Assembly: GCA_033439265.1 (NCBI GenBank)
Contig: JAVTVX010000035.1
Span: 7,792,001-7,856,000 of the forward strand
DNA length: 64,000 nucleotides
Origin: Dillenia suffruticosa
Lineage: Eukaryota; Streptophyta; Magnoliopsida; Dilleniales; Dilleniaceae
Reading direction: 5' to 3'
The position numbers and the translations under genes were made by a program. Below the pieces are notes generated by a model. It had not been told where the DNA came from, made no database searches, and saw nothing but the letters and a program-made list of their open reading frames with translations. Numbering within the stretch: the stretch's first letter is position 1; the number at the start of each line of letters is the position of its first letter. This document shows positions 13,102 to 25,457 of this stretch, piece after piece.

Positions 13102-13494
13102 AGACTTTCCTCTATTTTTTTTTTTTTTTTTGGTAGAGAAGGAAAAGAAACGGCCCAACAACTACGGGCCGGAAAGAACGGCCCTACAAGGCATAAGTTT
13201 ACCAATTCTTAGGAAGCCGTCGTCAAGAAGGTCCTGGGACAAGAACTTAAGAAGCTCCTGAGGAGGGTCTTCTAACACCGTGATACCTGGGTCAGCTTGG
13301 AAACCCAGCTTGTCACGGGCATCGGCATAGCCATTTGCCTCTCAGAAGACATGGGAAACTTGACAATTGCCCAGGTCATTCAGCAGAGCATTGTATTCGA
13401 GTCTGATAAGGTGGAGGGGGTGATCAGTATCTTGTGACTCCTTCAAGAGATTGATTAGATCGGAGCTATCCACTTTTCAAGACTTTCCTCTATT
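13102..13494 (-). mobile_element. 5'-truncated L1-type LINE 3' end
   Basis: Insertion 13117-13479 is flanked by perfect 15-bp copies of AGACTTTCCTCTATT (13102-13116 and 13480-13494) and ends in poly(A) on the minus strand. The minus strand encodes the end of a plant LINE RNase H-like domain: VDSSDLINLLKES, then HPLHLIRLEYNALLNDLGN, VSHVF, a stop, EANGYADA, and finally ITVLEDPPQELLKFLSQDL. The internal stop and heavy 5' truncation make it inactive. Confidence 0.88.
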
Positions 13495-13841
13495 ATATTA
13501 TACCAAATGCTACCTAAATGATAGCACACATGGATGCCATGAAGATCATTTATAAGCACATTACAAAATGAAAAACCATTACATTTCTTGGGATGCCCCC
13601 AGAAGCAGCTTCTCTATTATCAATAAGCAAAGCAAAGGGTTTGGAGAACGTATACTGTAAACAAGTTGAACTTATATGCAGCGGTACATGAAGATTTTGT
13701 ATAGAGCAGTACAGATTGAAAGAACGAATTCATCTTTGTCACCAAAAGCAAAATCCATGTTAGGCAACCCAGGACTTAACATCGACCCCCTAGCCTTGGT
13801 TGCAAAAAATATCATCCAACTTTTTGACAAAACCCAACTGA

Positions 13842-16800
13842 TTACTGTCCTGACGAAGGTCCGTTGTCATTGAACTGCAAGATCACCAAATGCGCACAAG
13901 TAATCAGAGATTAATATACTTCATCATATTAATTTTTTTTTTTTTATAAAAATTACTTCATCATATTAAATTTTTTTTATAAAAATATAGGCTTTAACAC
14001 TTCAAAAGGAAGTTTAAAGGATAGAGGCCATACTTGTTTGATCATTGCAGTAAGTTCATCATCCTCTCCAGCATGAAAACCATCTTCCATCTCCAAGACG
14101 TCAGGAGGATCTGGAACTGCCCTAAAGTGGCTACTTCCTGCCATCCCATCCAGGACTGAACCTGAAATGCAAAAATTGTAAATTTAAAAATTGAAAAGTT
14201 TAAATTAGGATGAATTTTTACCACATTCAAAAGGGCGGAAGACAGAACTAACATGGATTAGAGGCAGCAAAGTTAATGAGATATACCTGGAACAATCGGA
14301 GGATCATTTTGAGGAACTGGACCAGATGCGTCAAATAAAGTCCTAGGAACAGTAGGCAAATATAAGTTGTCAAAGCCATCGAATTTCTGAAACTTCAATG
14401 CATCAAGTTCTGGCAATTTCTGATTATTAGGTATGACTAATTGCTGGAAATTTCCAATCATAGGATTATGCATCCTTTGCTGAATTGGATTCCCCAATTG
14501 ATTGGATTGTTGGAATGGTCCCAAAGATATGGTTGGCTGGTAGTTTGGTTGAGGGATTGATCTCGGATTCATCAAATCAGGAGTATGAAAAGGCTCCAAC
14601 TTTCGCATGCCAAGATTAAATTGAGTCATTTGGGAGTTGTTGAAAGCCTGCAGTCCTGAGTTTTCCAAGCGATTGAAGCCATCGGCAACATTGTTAGTAC
14701 TGCGACCTAGAACAGAAGCATTAAGAAAATGCTCGTGCATTTTAGTTGCATTGGCTTCATTGTTCCTCTGGCTCATCATTGCACCGTGCTTCTTTATTGA
14801 ATTTCGATATTTCTTTCACGAACCAAAAATTTGAGGGAAAAAAGTTAAGATTAGTGTGCATATATAAGCTTAATTTATAAATCTCTCCATAGGGTATGAA
14901 TGAGATTGCTGGGGCAGGAGTAAGCAAGTAAAATGCAGTGCATTCTTGAGCAAGCAGGACTTACCTGAAGATGGCTGGCAACATTTTCTCTAGTAAGACT
15001 TGGTTCATCCATGAGCTCGAGTATCTTCTTTGGAACAGCATCTGTGAGTTCATTCAAAAGAAAACATAGAAGGCCATAAAAAAATGCTATGTTTTGCATA
15101 TTTTGAGAGTGAGGGAAAATGTAAATTTTATCAGTGACTTACTATCTACTCCAAGTTGCTGAACAATTTCAACAAACTTAATGTGGAGATCGCGGGACCA
15201 ACTGACCCTCTTTTTCTTTGGAAGCAATAAGTCTCCATCGGATTGTGAATTGCTGCTATCTGGATCATCTTTCTCCCTTTTGCCTTCCCTTTGTCTCTTA
15301 TGAAACTTTAAAGATTGTTCTGTCCCTTCTTTCTTGCTCCCAAGTTCGTTCTGCGCAAACATTTGTTTACGAAGCACATGCTGCCAAATGTTGCTGAGCT
15401 CCGCCATGCGGATTGGTTTGATCAAGTAGTCTCGAGCACCATACTTGATGCCTTTCATCACACAGTTCTTGTCATCATTTGCGGACATCACTGTCATTTC
15501 AAATTTTGAAAAATTCCATTAATAAAAAAGAAGAAGAAAAATGTTTGGGATTTGAATGCTATGGCTATGAAGAAATTAAATACTTACTAATCACTGGTAT
15601 ATCCATTTCCAGTCCAATGATCTCCAAAAGTTCAAAACCATCCATTTCAACCATGTGAACATCTGTAATGACAATGTCGACTTCATCTTTCTTTTTCCTC
15701 AATATTTCAAGTGCTTCTGCTGCTTTCGTTGTCATCATAACTGCAAAATTATATGAATATAATTCAACAACTTTTATTATAAACCTATCAAACGAAATGT
15801 AATGTCTCTCTATGGTGTTTAGGAAATCTCGATTTCCCTCTATTTGTCTAGATATATCTCTATGTTGATTTATGTTTGACTAGTAATATTGTTCAATTAA
15901 TATATATATATATTTAATAAAATATATAAGATTTGGCAAATAGAAATAAAACTTGGGCTCCTAACATTTTCTTATATGCCACTAAAACTCTCAACAATCC
16001 CCCCAATACCCAAGTGTAATGTGCATAAACAGCACCCACAGAATGAACTCGAGTTGAGAATAATACAAGGTGGAGTGCAACAAATTATGCTCAAGGGGGT
16101 ATTGGATAAGGGACAACAATGAAGTTACCATTCAAGGCAGGTAGGGGAAAGGTACCTTTTGGCCAAGAAGCTTTTGGTGATTTTCAAACTTTCCCTTGTA
16201 GAATATTAAATAATTTTAAATAGTTTTTCTTTAATTAGCCTTGTACAAATCATTTTGCTCTTCTTTAGATCAAAATCTGATATTCCAAATTTTCGTAACG
16301 GTGTATATAATTATTTCAATGATTCTCAAGAACAACCCCATTACACCATGCTAAATATAGGAAATTATGCTTAAGACAAATAAAGAAAAGGAGAAGTAAA
16401 AAGCATTTTAATACATTACATGGTAAAAATTTCCTCCGCCCACAAACCATTCGCAGAAGAGGCTATTGCAAAATTTTCATCGTCTCTTTTCTTTTCTTCT
16501 TTTCTCTCACCCTTTTTGGGGGAAAAAAATTATCCTTTTGCCAGGTTGATTTTTCATTTTTTTTCTTTTGAATTTTGAAAAAATAGTTTGACTTGCAAAA
16601 TATTAAAATATTATCCTTAATAAACTAACCCTCTCACGTAGATTCATCTATTTCGAACTCCCCGTTTTGTTTCAAGAAGCACAAACAAAAAGCTGAAATA
16701 CCTGTTCTTTAATAATCAAGAGCAACAACCCTAGACGATAGTAATAATGATGATGATGGTGATCAACAAAAGACCTATTACACTCAAAGAAATGCTTATA

Positions 16801-16896
16801 CTCGATTAAGACATGAACGCGTTGAGCGAGAGACTCAAAGAAAAGCTCGGACTAAATACGAAGCATGTTAAATCCTAAAAGCATAAACATGAACGT

Positions 16897-16944
<48 letters not shown>

Positions 16945-17088
16945 TTTATAGCGACACTTAATAAGCATAGCACAGAGCAACTTAAGGCAGACAATATCAT
17001 CATCGACGGCGAGAACACGCAAGCCATCTGGAAATTCGGCTTTAGGTTCGGATGGAATAATCTTGCCATCTTCACCCTCTGACTGCAT
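13842..17088 (-). CDS. type-B two-component response regulator (receiver + GARP), complete
   Basis: Seven exons: 16944-17088, 15588-15740, 15143-15490, 14965-15041, 14287-14812, 14034-14161, 13842-13874. All junctions are GT-AG and keep one frame of 469 residues. Residues about 22-140 form a receiver: acidic VDDD at 28-31, phospho-acceptor Asp75 in VITDVHM, Ser102 in MMSAND and Lys124 in DYLIKP are all present. After an acidic, Lys-rich linker, residues about 191-245 form the GARP/Myb-like DNA-binding domain ([15 protein letters not shown] through [13 protein letters not shown]). The C-terminal part is Asn/Gln-rich with a short acidic tail, as in transactivation regions. By family it is a nuclear transcription factor switched on by phosphotransfer from histidine kinases (cytokinin-type signalling). 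It is the intact partner of the truncated copy at 21.6-23.4 kb. The GARP is followed by SIKKHG rather than the usual LYLKR, so its exact clade is unsure. Confidence 0.92.
16328..16620 (+). repeat. left arm of an imperfect inverted repeat (intron 1)
   Basis: The stretch from CAAGAACAAC to AAAATATTAAAATATTATCC is matched, in reverse complement, by 17643-17917. Shared blocks include GACAAATAAAGAAAAGGAGA, CCACAAACCATTCGC and AGTTTGACTTGCAAAATA, with scattered mismatches. The equivalent place in the second regulator (about 22700-22992) carries the same sequence in the same orientation. Confidence 0.75.
16897..16940. repeat. (GA)n microsatellite at start of intron 1
   Basis: A GA/CT run begins 3 nt inside intron 1 of the intact response regulator, right next to the donor site (CTTT/ATAAC on plus). 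The duplicated gene has only four repeats at the same place. Confidence 0.9.
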
Positions 17089-17489
17089 ATCCTCCGAGGA
17101 TTAAAAACAGAAAACTAGGAGATCTCGAATTAAGAATCAAATCAAAATTTCAAGATTTCGCAATATCGTATATTTGTCTAATGAATGCGAATAGCTTGTG
17201 CCTACCATCCCCTCTCATATATATCATATATTCCCCCATATATTTCTCTTTCCTTTTTTTCACCTACGCCACCCTTTTTCACCAACTTACATACATAGCC
17301 CGACTATGTACTCCGTGCTTTATTCTTGAGGCGCTCAATTCTTTTTAACTAACCCTAATCAAGTTTTTTCCTTTTTTTCTTCCTTGCTATCTCTAAATGT
17401 CTATTTTTTAGGAGAATCCATGCTCTTCACCCTCTTTTTGGTGATCACAAACGAGTCTGAAACAATAAGGTAACCGTAATTACTGTGAC

Positions 17490-17575
17490 TACTATTTTTT
17501 TTTTTTTGATATATAGGAGAGTTTCGAATTCAAGACTAAGAAAAAGAGGGAATAATGCCAATTGAGTTGTTACTA
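17490..17575 (-). mobile_element. short tRNA-like SINE
   Basis: On the minus strand, TAGTAACAACTCAATTGGCA (box-A-like) is followed by TTGAATTCGAAACTC (box-B-like) and an A-run. It resembles the 92-bp element at 11936-12027 (shared CAACTCAATTGGCA). It lies at the point where homology between the two regulator promoters stops. Confidence 0.6.
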
Positions 17576-17642
17576 ATACTGGTCCCTTAATATTTATTTG
17601 AGATCATGATAATAATTGTAAGTGGAAGTGTGTGTTTAGGGT

Positions 17643-17917
17643 GAAGATAATATTTTAGTATTTTTCAAGTCAAATTATCTTTTCAACATTCAAAGAAAAA
17701 GAAAATAAAAAAAAAAGAGAAAAAGAAAAAGAAAAATGACCGATGAAAATTTTACAATCTTGTGCCTCTTTTGCGAATAGTTTGTGGGCAGAGGAAAATT
17801 TTCCTGTGTAATGTATTAGAATGCCTTTTATTTCTCCTTTTCTTTATTTGTCTAAATTAATTTTCATCCTAAGCATAATTTATTATACATAGCATAGCAT
17901 AGTGCAATGAATGTTCT
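17643..17917 (-). repeat. right arm of the inverted repeat (upstream of exon 1)
   Basis: This is the reverse-complement copy of 16328-16620, placed about 550 bp upstream of the start codon of the intact regulator. The two arms enclose about 1 kb holding the promoter and exon 1. No such copy is seen upstream of the second regulator. Confidence 0.75.
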
Positions 17918-18695
17918 CAAGAATTATTAAAATAATTATCATTAAAAATATAAACAAGAATAATTACAATTTTAATGGGAAATGCACTTTTTACTCTTAA
18001 GGAAAGTAATAGTCGAAAAACCTGGTTTCACTTAATATTCATCTCATAGTCTTTTTTTTTTTTAACAAAATACTACTCCTGCCATAATTTTTTTTTTGAT
18101 TTATTTATTATCACCCTTTCCTTTTCCTCATATTTTGGTTTTTTAAAAAATAAAAAATGAATAAATAAAAATACAGAAACCATGGTAATATTTGATAAGA
18201 TAAATACCACAATACCAGTGCAAAAATGGTGAGAGAGTTGAAAAAAGGGAGCCCATTGAAAGACACTGTTTCGGGTGTTTTCTTTCTTTCTTCAAAATCA
18301 GGATACCGGGGTGGAGGGGGGAATTAGCATACAAATTGCTTTCCTTTTTATTTCTGGATAGATACAAAGGAACCTTAATACCCTTCCAAAATTGGAATAT
18401 CAACTTCGATTTAAAGAAGAGCCAAAGGATCTGTACAAAGAAAAAACTATTTTAAATTATTTAATATTTTACAACGGGAAGTTTGAAAATTACCAAAGGC
18501 TTCTTTGCCCAAAACTTACCTTTCCTCCCCTACCTTCCTTGAACTTGGATTGGGTTCGGCTCCCCCCACGCCCAGGGAAAAATAATAATAATAATAATAA
18601 TAATAATTTTGAATGGTTAACTTCATTATTGTCCCTTATACACAATATCCCTTGAACTACCTTGGTATTATTCTTTCTTATAACATATGTTCATT
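17918..18695. other. intergenic, simple repeats only
   Basis: AT-rich, with an (AAT)n run at about 18578-18606 and several T-runs. No gene seen. Confidence 0.6.
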
Positions 18696-18697
18696 CT

Positions 18698-18905
18698 ATT
18701 TTTTTTTTTTTTGTATCTGAACCTTCCGGTATCCGAACCTTCTCCTAACTAATCCAAAATTGATCTGACTGTCGGTTCTTATTTTGAGGAGGAGATTTCT
18801 CAACATTATTTTGTTTGTACCCAATAAAAGTCAAACTCCCGACCTGGTTAAAGGACGAATATACCGTTCCCACCTACGTCAACAAATGTCAGTACATGTG
18901 TTCAT
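18698..18905 (-). mobile_element. SINE, same family as the 49.7-kb element
   Basis: The plus strand begins with a T-run, then a CCGGTATCC block. Further on, CTACGTCAACAAATGTCAGTA pairs with TTACGTCAATAAATATCGGTA in the element at 49.7-49.9 kb. On the minus strand this gives a tRNA-like head and an A-tail. No clear target duplication. Confidence 0.6.
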
Positions 18906-18959
18906 TCTTGAGAGAGACAGGAAGCTTTCTTTCGGGGCAAAAAAAGGTTGCTTCCCAAC

Positions 18960-20798
18960 TTAATTCACAAAATTTAGAAATATATCCTAAAAATTAAAAA
19001 AAAAAAAAAAGGTTGGGTAGGGCCATTTATTTGTTTGGTAGGCCAAGGAATGCAAAAACAAACCATAACCAATAAAAAACTAAACATTTCATTCAAAGTC
19101 ACTAGATTGTCGGTTTAACATGTAAGAGTACCAAATTTTTTAAATAAATTTAAAATTTAAAATTAGGAAATAGGAAAAACTACCTCAAATTATATTTTAG
19201 GATACTAATTATAAAAATAAAATAAAAAACTACGAAGACAACAACCTTCAAAGTCACAGGTCAGCCTGGCCGACAAGGTGCACATTCGAAAAAGTCTCTT
19301 CCTCCTTGGTAGGGCTGCCTTCTTTTGTCTCTCTATCCCTTCCCATGTCGCATTCCCCCGTTGCTGCCGAAGTGATGAAAAATGGTCTACCAGCAGTGAT
19401 CGCTGTAAGCAAGCGAGTGATTTTGGTGGCGAATCCAGACTTTACGACAGAAAGTGAGAGAATTAGAGTTGAAAAAGTGTTGGTGATAGGTTGCGCCCTT
19501 TAGCATCAGACTGGCACCGGCGGAACCCTTATGAGGTTCGGTGTTTATCACCTTGTTTGGTGCCATTGTGCACCAATGATAAATTTTTGGCCCCTCTCTC
19601 GACCAGGGTGCAATCTCTAGGTCAAAGGAATTTTCTTTGACACCAATTGACATCGATCTGTATGATTCGTACTTAAAGGTCTTATAGGGCGACCAAGCTT
19701 CATTGGGTCTCTTCACTAGAGGGTGGCTTGTTCGTCCTTCTGGTTCAATTAGTGGGTTTCATTGTGTCTCGTGTGCTTAAGGAGTTCCTGCTTCTGAAGT
19801 TTGATCTGTGCTCGCTTTTGTCAGCTCCAGAATTGAATTATCTCTTGGAACTCTAATTAGTGATTTTTTAGTAGTACACGTTTCTTGTTCTATGTAATTG
19901 TAGTTCTTCCCCGAAGGTGGGGGCTAGTAATGTATTTTTGTTTCATGTTATGGCGTGAAAGCCTAGTTATGTTCGTTCCTTGTCTTACAGAGCTTTTCCC
20001 GCCTTGTAAGACTACAAAAAAAAAAATTAAATTAAATTAAAAAAGAGACCTAAACAGTTCAAAACACAAGGGAGGAAAGATCTAACAATCAACAAAGCCA
20101 ATCTTCTTGGAACCACAATCCCATTAGCCCAAGTAATGGGCTGCTGAATTTGCTTCTATATCAATTTTTGTTGCTAACAATTCAAAAAGTTCTCGTAGCG
20201 CGGGCGTGCAGGATACTACAGTTCGTTTTATGCTTCTTTCCGACCATCCAGCCTACGAGCATCCCCTCTTCACCAAAATCTTTTGAGAGCCATGCTAATG
20301 CCATAGATCATAGCACATGATAAACGAAAATGAGAGAGGTTGGTTGCCTCGTTGAATGCCCCGTGTAGCCACCAATAATTAGGATAGAGTAAGATAAAGT
20401 TGAAACATGGCAAATCCAAAATTTTCTATCATGATATTCAGGGTTTCAAAGAACCTAATATTTTGAAAACAATAATAATTTAACCAATGATACGCGGTAG
20501 GGTAGTAGTTTAGGTCTAGAGTTGAGTCTAGAAATAAAAAAAACATACCAAAATTAAATCTTACAGTTAGTTGAATCGAATTAATCCTCCAAATGCTCAA
20601 AAAAAAAATTCATGATTTCTACGTAAAGAAAAGTACTAGTTCTATATGAAATGACAATTTTGTCCCGTAAGTGAAATGAATGGAGTTCCTTAATTGCACT
20701 CTTTTTTATCCTCTCATCTCCTTTCTTTTCGTGTCTTCAATCAAAAAGAGATTAATCGGGAAAAAAAGAAAAAAATAAAGAGAAAAATAATGTAATAT

Positions 20799-20837
<39 letters not shown>

Positions 20838-21580
20838 TAATCGGATCTCGATCAATTGATGAAACATAAACAATTGTAAATTGAGAAGAAAGAGCCGAGA
20901 GAGGAGAATAGGGAAGAAAAGGAGACATCATGGCCGAGGCATCTAAAAGCCATTAGGGTTTTCTAATTTCTAAAACCTATTTTCAAGAGAGTGGCGATTA
21001 TCCCCCAATTTCTTTTAGGGAGGCAGAATCTACAAATAATATATAAATAATAAAAAATTAACTTGAAAAAATAATATATACTTAAATATTATATACATTT
21101 GAGATATACTAAACATTTCAATCAAAATTAAATTTACTCTTAATTAAAATTGTTTAAAATTATTATTGTGTTAGCACAATACCCATTCAAATTCTTTAAA
21201 AATTAATAATAAAAAAATAAAGGACAATTCTGTTTTGGGTTTGCTATTTTGTGCAGAAAGTGAGAGAGATAAAAAACGGGAATACCAACAAAAAAAAACA
21301 AGCTTTATTCCTCCACAACTGAAATCACTTCTTTTTGTTACACATGAGTTATAAAAATTACGAAAATACATATACTCGAACAAAATATTTGAACGAGAGT
21401 TTTTTACCCCTCGGTATCCATACAAGACACCGATTGAAATCACTTTGCTCCTACATGATTTACAATGTATTAAAGTACCCCCCCCCCCAAAATTTTTTCT
21501 CCATTATCACTTTATCCTTTCTTTCCATTTATTATAAGAATTCAATATCTCCAAAAACAAAAAACAAAAAATTTTGGGAA
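18960..21580. other. intergenic; possible plus-strand retroposed copy ending in an A-run
   Basis: No convincing gene. The piece from about 19250 to an A-run at 20016-20026 is richer in GC than its surroundings and ends in poly(A), so it could be a 5'-truncated retroposon, but I found no target duplications and no recognisable protein. A (GA)n run lies at about 20803-20834 and a C-run at about 21479-21489. The rest is AT-rich. Confidence 0.4.
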
Positions 21581-21590
21581 TCATGGGGTT

Positions 21591-23361
21591 TCAATCGTCT
21601 TCCAAATCGCTGCTATCTTGATCATCTTTCTCATTTTTCCCTTCCATTTGTCCCTTATAAAGCTTTGGAGATTGATTTATCCCTTCTTCCTTGCTCCCAA
21701 GTTGGTTTCCCTCAGACATTTGTTTACAAAACACATGTCGCCAAATGTTGCCGAGCACCGCCAAGCGGGCCGGCTTAATCAAGTAGTCTCGAGCACCATA
21801 TTTGATGCCTTTCATCACCATGTTCTTGTCATCATTTGCAGAAATCACTGTCATATCAAATTTTGGAAAATTCCATTACTAAAGAAGAAGAAAAAGAAGA
21901 GTGTTTCTATTTCAACGTTATGGCCATAAACAGGTTGAACACTTACTAATCACTGGAATGTCCATTTCCCGTCCAATGATCTCCAGAAGCTCAAAACCAT
22001 CCATGTCAACCATGTGAACCTCCGTGATGACAATGTCGAATTCATCTTTCTTTTCCCTCAACATTTTAAGTGCTTCTGCTGCTTTTGTTGCCATTGTGAC
22101 TGCAAAATTATATAAATATAACATTACAACTTTTATTATCAACTTAATAAGCAAAATGTAATGCCCATCTGTGATGTTCAAGGAAATCTAGACTTCTTTC
22201 TATTTGTATTAATTTCTCTCTATTTTATTTTATTTTAATATAATATTTTTCAACCAAATTAAAAATATTTTGATAAAATATATAAGATTTTGTTAATAGA
22301 ACTTAAGTTTCTTTATAAAAAAGATTTAAATATCATAATAGATAATTTTTTACGTAAAAAAAATACAATCTCAGTTGAGCCTGATTTTAATTATCTTAAA
22401 TAAAAAATATCGTCATCTAAATAAAATTCCTGAAAAAAAAATATTGAAAGAAATTCCAAACCTTTGTTTACAACACATTTGTATCTATTTTGTAATGCAT
22501 TTATGATTTACCCTTCTGACTTCGGTTTAAGTTCAGATTAATTCTTTAAACTACAGAGAAATATACAATTTGCCCCCTTCTACTTTTATTTTGTGCAATT
22601 AGACTCCTTGACCAATAACCATGCCATTGCTCAAACTTCTTGTGAATTTGCTTTCCATAATGTGAAAATATCCAACAAATGCTATATTCTTATTCATAAT
22701 TATTAATATTATAATTAATCATAATTATTTAACAATTCCTATCCATCGCACTATGATACATATATGAAATTATGCATAAAAGGGGAAATGCCTTTTAAGT
22801 ACATCACACATTAAAAATTTCCAGTTTCCACAAACTATTTGCCAAAAAGGCACAAAATGGTAAAATTTTCATAAATCATTTTCTTCTTCATTTATTTTTT
22901 TTTACCTTTATCACTTTATCCTAATTTCGTCGGTTTGATTTTCTTTCTATCTGAATGTTGATCAGACAGTTTGACTTGAAAAATATTATCACCCTTCTCA
23001 CAAGGATTCATCTACTCTACAACTCCTCGCTTTGTTTCCAGAGATACAAACAACACACGGAGATACATTACGTAACAATAATAATTATAATCACAAATAA
23101 TGATCAACAGAAGGGTAAAAAAAAAAAAGACTCCAAAAAAATCTCGTACTAGATCAGCAACTCCGATCAACTTAGATATTAAAAACATAGAAATGAAGCG
23201 TGTAGAGAGAGAGAACCTTTATAGCGACACTTAGTAAGCATAGCACAAAGCAACTTGAGGCAGACAATATCATCATCGACAGCAAGAACATGCAAGCCAT
23301 CAGGAAATTCGGGTTTGGGTTCGGATGGAATAATCCTGCGATCTTCACCCTCTGACTGCAT
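21591..23361 (-). CDS. truncated type-B-derived response regulator with Asp-to-Glu at the phospho-site
   Basis: Three exons, 23217-23361, 21947-22099 and 21591-21847, GT-AG, encode 184 residues. They are colinear with exons 1-3 of the intact neighbour, with identical exon 1 and 2 lengths. The receiver is complete (VDDD at 28-31, Lys in DYLIKP), but residue 75, the usual phospho-accepting Asp, is Glu (VITEVHM; codon GAG at 22020-22022). The frame ends DSSDLEDD then stop, just before the point where the neighbour enters its GARP domain, and no GARP sequence follows in the next kilobase. By family logic it could act as a receiver-only, constitutively 'on-like' or dominant partner that cannot bind DNA, or it may be a decaying duplicate. 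The open frame and intact splice sites argue against complete decay. Expression is unknown. Confidence 0.8.
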
Positions 23362-23507
23362 ATCTCCTCAGGATTAAAAACAGAAAACTTGAAGAGCTCG
23401 ATTCAAGCACAAGCAAGAATAGCTTAGGAGTGATGCACTGGGTTTAGTTTTCTTTGAAAGAGTAACTTTGGGTATTAATGACTCTGACTTATCAAGTAAT
23501 CGTGCTA

Positions 23508-24015
23508 CAAAATTATCTATATTATATAACATTAAGACGACGGCAAACCGCATATTAAATAAAAAGATCTTGAATAGAATCAAATTTTCAAGATTTTGTA
23601 ATATCGTATAGATGCGAGTTAATTTTCAAGATTTTGTAATATCGTATATTTATATAATGGATGCTAGTTATTTTTCTTATGCCTACTATCCCTCTTGAAT
23701 GGATTTAAATCAAATTATCTATATTATATAACATTAAGACGGCAAACCTCTTATTAAATAAAAAAAAATCTCGAATAAAATCAAATTTTTGAGATTTCGT
23801 AATATCGTATATTTATATAACGAATGCTAGTTATTTTTCTTATGCCTATTATCCCTCTTGAATGGATTTAAATCAAATTATCTATATTATGTAACATTAA
23901 GACGGCAAACCTCTTATTAATTAAAATAAATTATCGAATAAAATCAAATTTTTGAGATTTCATAATATCGTATATTTATATAACGAATGCTAGTTATTTT
24001 TCTTATGCCTACCAT
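23508..24015. repeat. tandem triplication of an upstream segment, unit about 165-200 bp
   Basis: Three successive copies start at about 23510, 23710 and 23875 (AAATTATCTATATTATRTAAC) and share GCAAACC, TAATATCGTATATTTATATAA and GCTAGTTATTTTTCTTATGCC. The first copy has an extra internal duplication of TTTTCAAGATTTTGTAATAT. The intact regulator has a single matching copy at about 17150-17240. The block lies 150-650 bp upstream of the truncated regulator's start codon. Confidence 0.85.
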
Positions 24016-24557
24016 CCCTCTCATATATTTATCATATATTTCCTATACTTTTGTTTCCTAAATATCACCTACACCACCCTTTTCACCCAACTGACATAAA
24101 TACCTTGTCTATGTACTTTGGTGTCTTATTTTTTAGGCTCTTTATTCTTTTAACAATAACTATTGTGAGGAGCCATGTACATCACCCTTTCTGGTGATCA
24201 CAAAGGGGCGCAAAACAATAACATGCCTGCAACTATCGTGACTAACCTCTTTTTTTAATCTATCGACTGATATTTGAATTATTCGATTAATTCAATTCGA
24301 ATATAAATAACCCGTTAATAATGGTCTAAGATTAATATAATTTTAAGCTTAAGTGAGAGAGAGAGAGAGAGTGAGTGAGTAATTTTGATTATTGTAGAAA
24401 ATTTTAATCTTTTTTTGATTTGATTGAGCTCTAGACACCTTACATTGCCATGACAGCATATATCCTTAGTTTATCTGTCCTTGTTTAATTGGTACGTTGC
24501 ATGCCCGCCTCATCCCTATATTCTCTGCTATATTCTTAGTTTTACTCTATCTTGCCC

Positions 24558-24558
<1 letters not shown>

Positions 24559-24593
<35 letters not shown>

Positions 24594-24600
24594 GGGGGGG
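24559..24600. repeat. (GA)n plus G-run
   Basis: A GA dinucleotide run ends in a G-rich run. A shorter GA run lies at about 24355. Confidence 0.85.
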
Positions 24601-24907
24601 GATTGTTGTGCGGGGTCAAAGAGCAAGAAATGAAGAAGATAAAACATGTCAACATTTTATTAGATTGAATTAATTTATAATTATTAATTAAAAAAAGGAT
24701 TGACTTAGAGTAATTGAAAGCGTTAATACATTATTTCTTACGGTATTCTTGATCATTAAACTATTAATCTCCATGAGAGAAAAAAAAATTAAAGGACGTA
24801 ACATTTAAGCTGCCAATCATTTTATTTTCTTTTAAAATAAATGAAAAACCACCATAAAACTACTCTATAACCATAACCACCCACTGGCACATTCTTTTTT
24901 TTCTTCA

Positions 24908-25088
24908 AACGGTCAATCAATCGAGTGGATAAGATCGTTCAATCTCTTAATCAAGAATTCGAGTTCAAGATTTGAAAACAAAAAATACTACATTGCAAGA
25001 CCCTCATCCTCCAAAAGGAGACCTCCAGATGGGTCAAACCAAATTAATCAGAGTGAAATCTCGAATATCGGTCTATCAAAAAAGTATT
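24908..25088 (+). mobile_element. tRNA-derived SINE
   Basis: The head has box-A-like GAGTGGATAAGATCG and box-B-like GAGTTCAAGATTTG. The 3' end reads AAATTAATCAGAGTGAAATC and closes with TATCAAAAAA. The head parallels the minus-strand element at 12.6-12.8 kb. Confidence 0.65.
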
Positions 25089-25457
25089 CCGTGCAGACAA
25101 AAAAAAATGCATTATTTTTTCTCTTAATTTATTTTTTTATCAAATCCATCTTAATTTCTTGCACACATCACATGCATAATACCCCAGTTCATATTAAGAG
25201 CAGCCCTAGGAATTTCTTTAAGATAGAAAACTTTCATTGCATAACGAGAGATTCAGTCCTTGTTTTATATATATATATATGCATAAAATTTCATATATTA
25301 CAGCATTTAATAACTAAAAAGGTACCGATCGCGCAGTTCCTAAAAACATTTTTCTTCATTGATTTTGACGATGGTTTAAATTTCAAAAGTACTAAATAGA
25401 ACAAGATTGTCCCTCCTATTGATACGTAAACAACAAAAATAAAAAATAAAATAAAAA

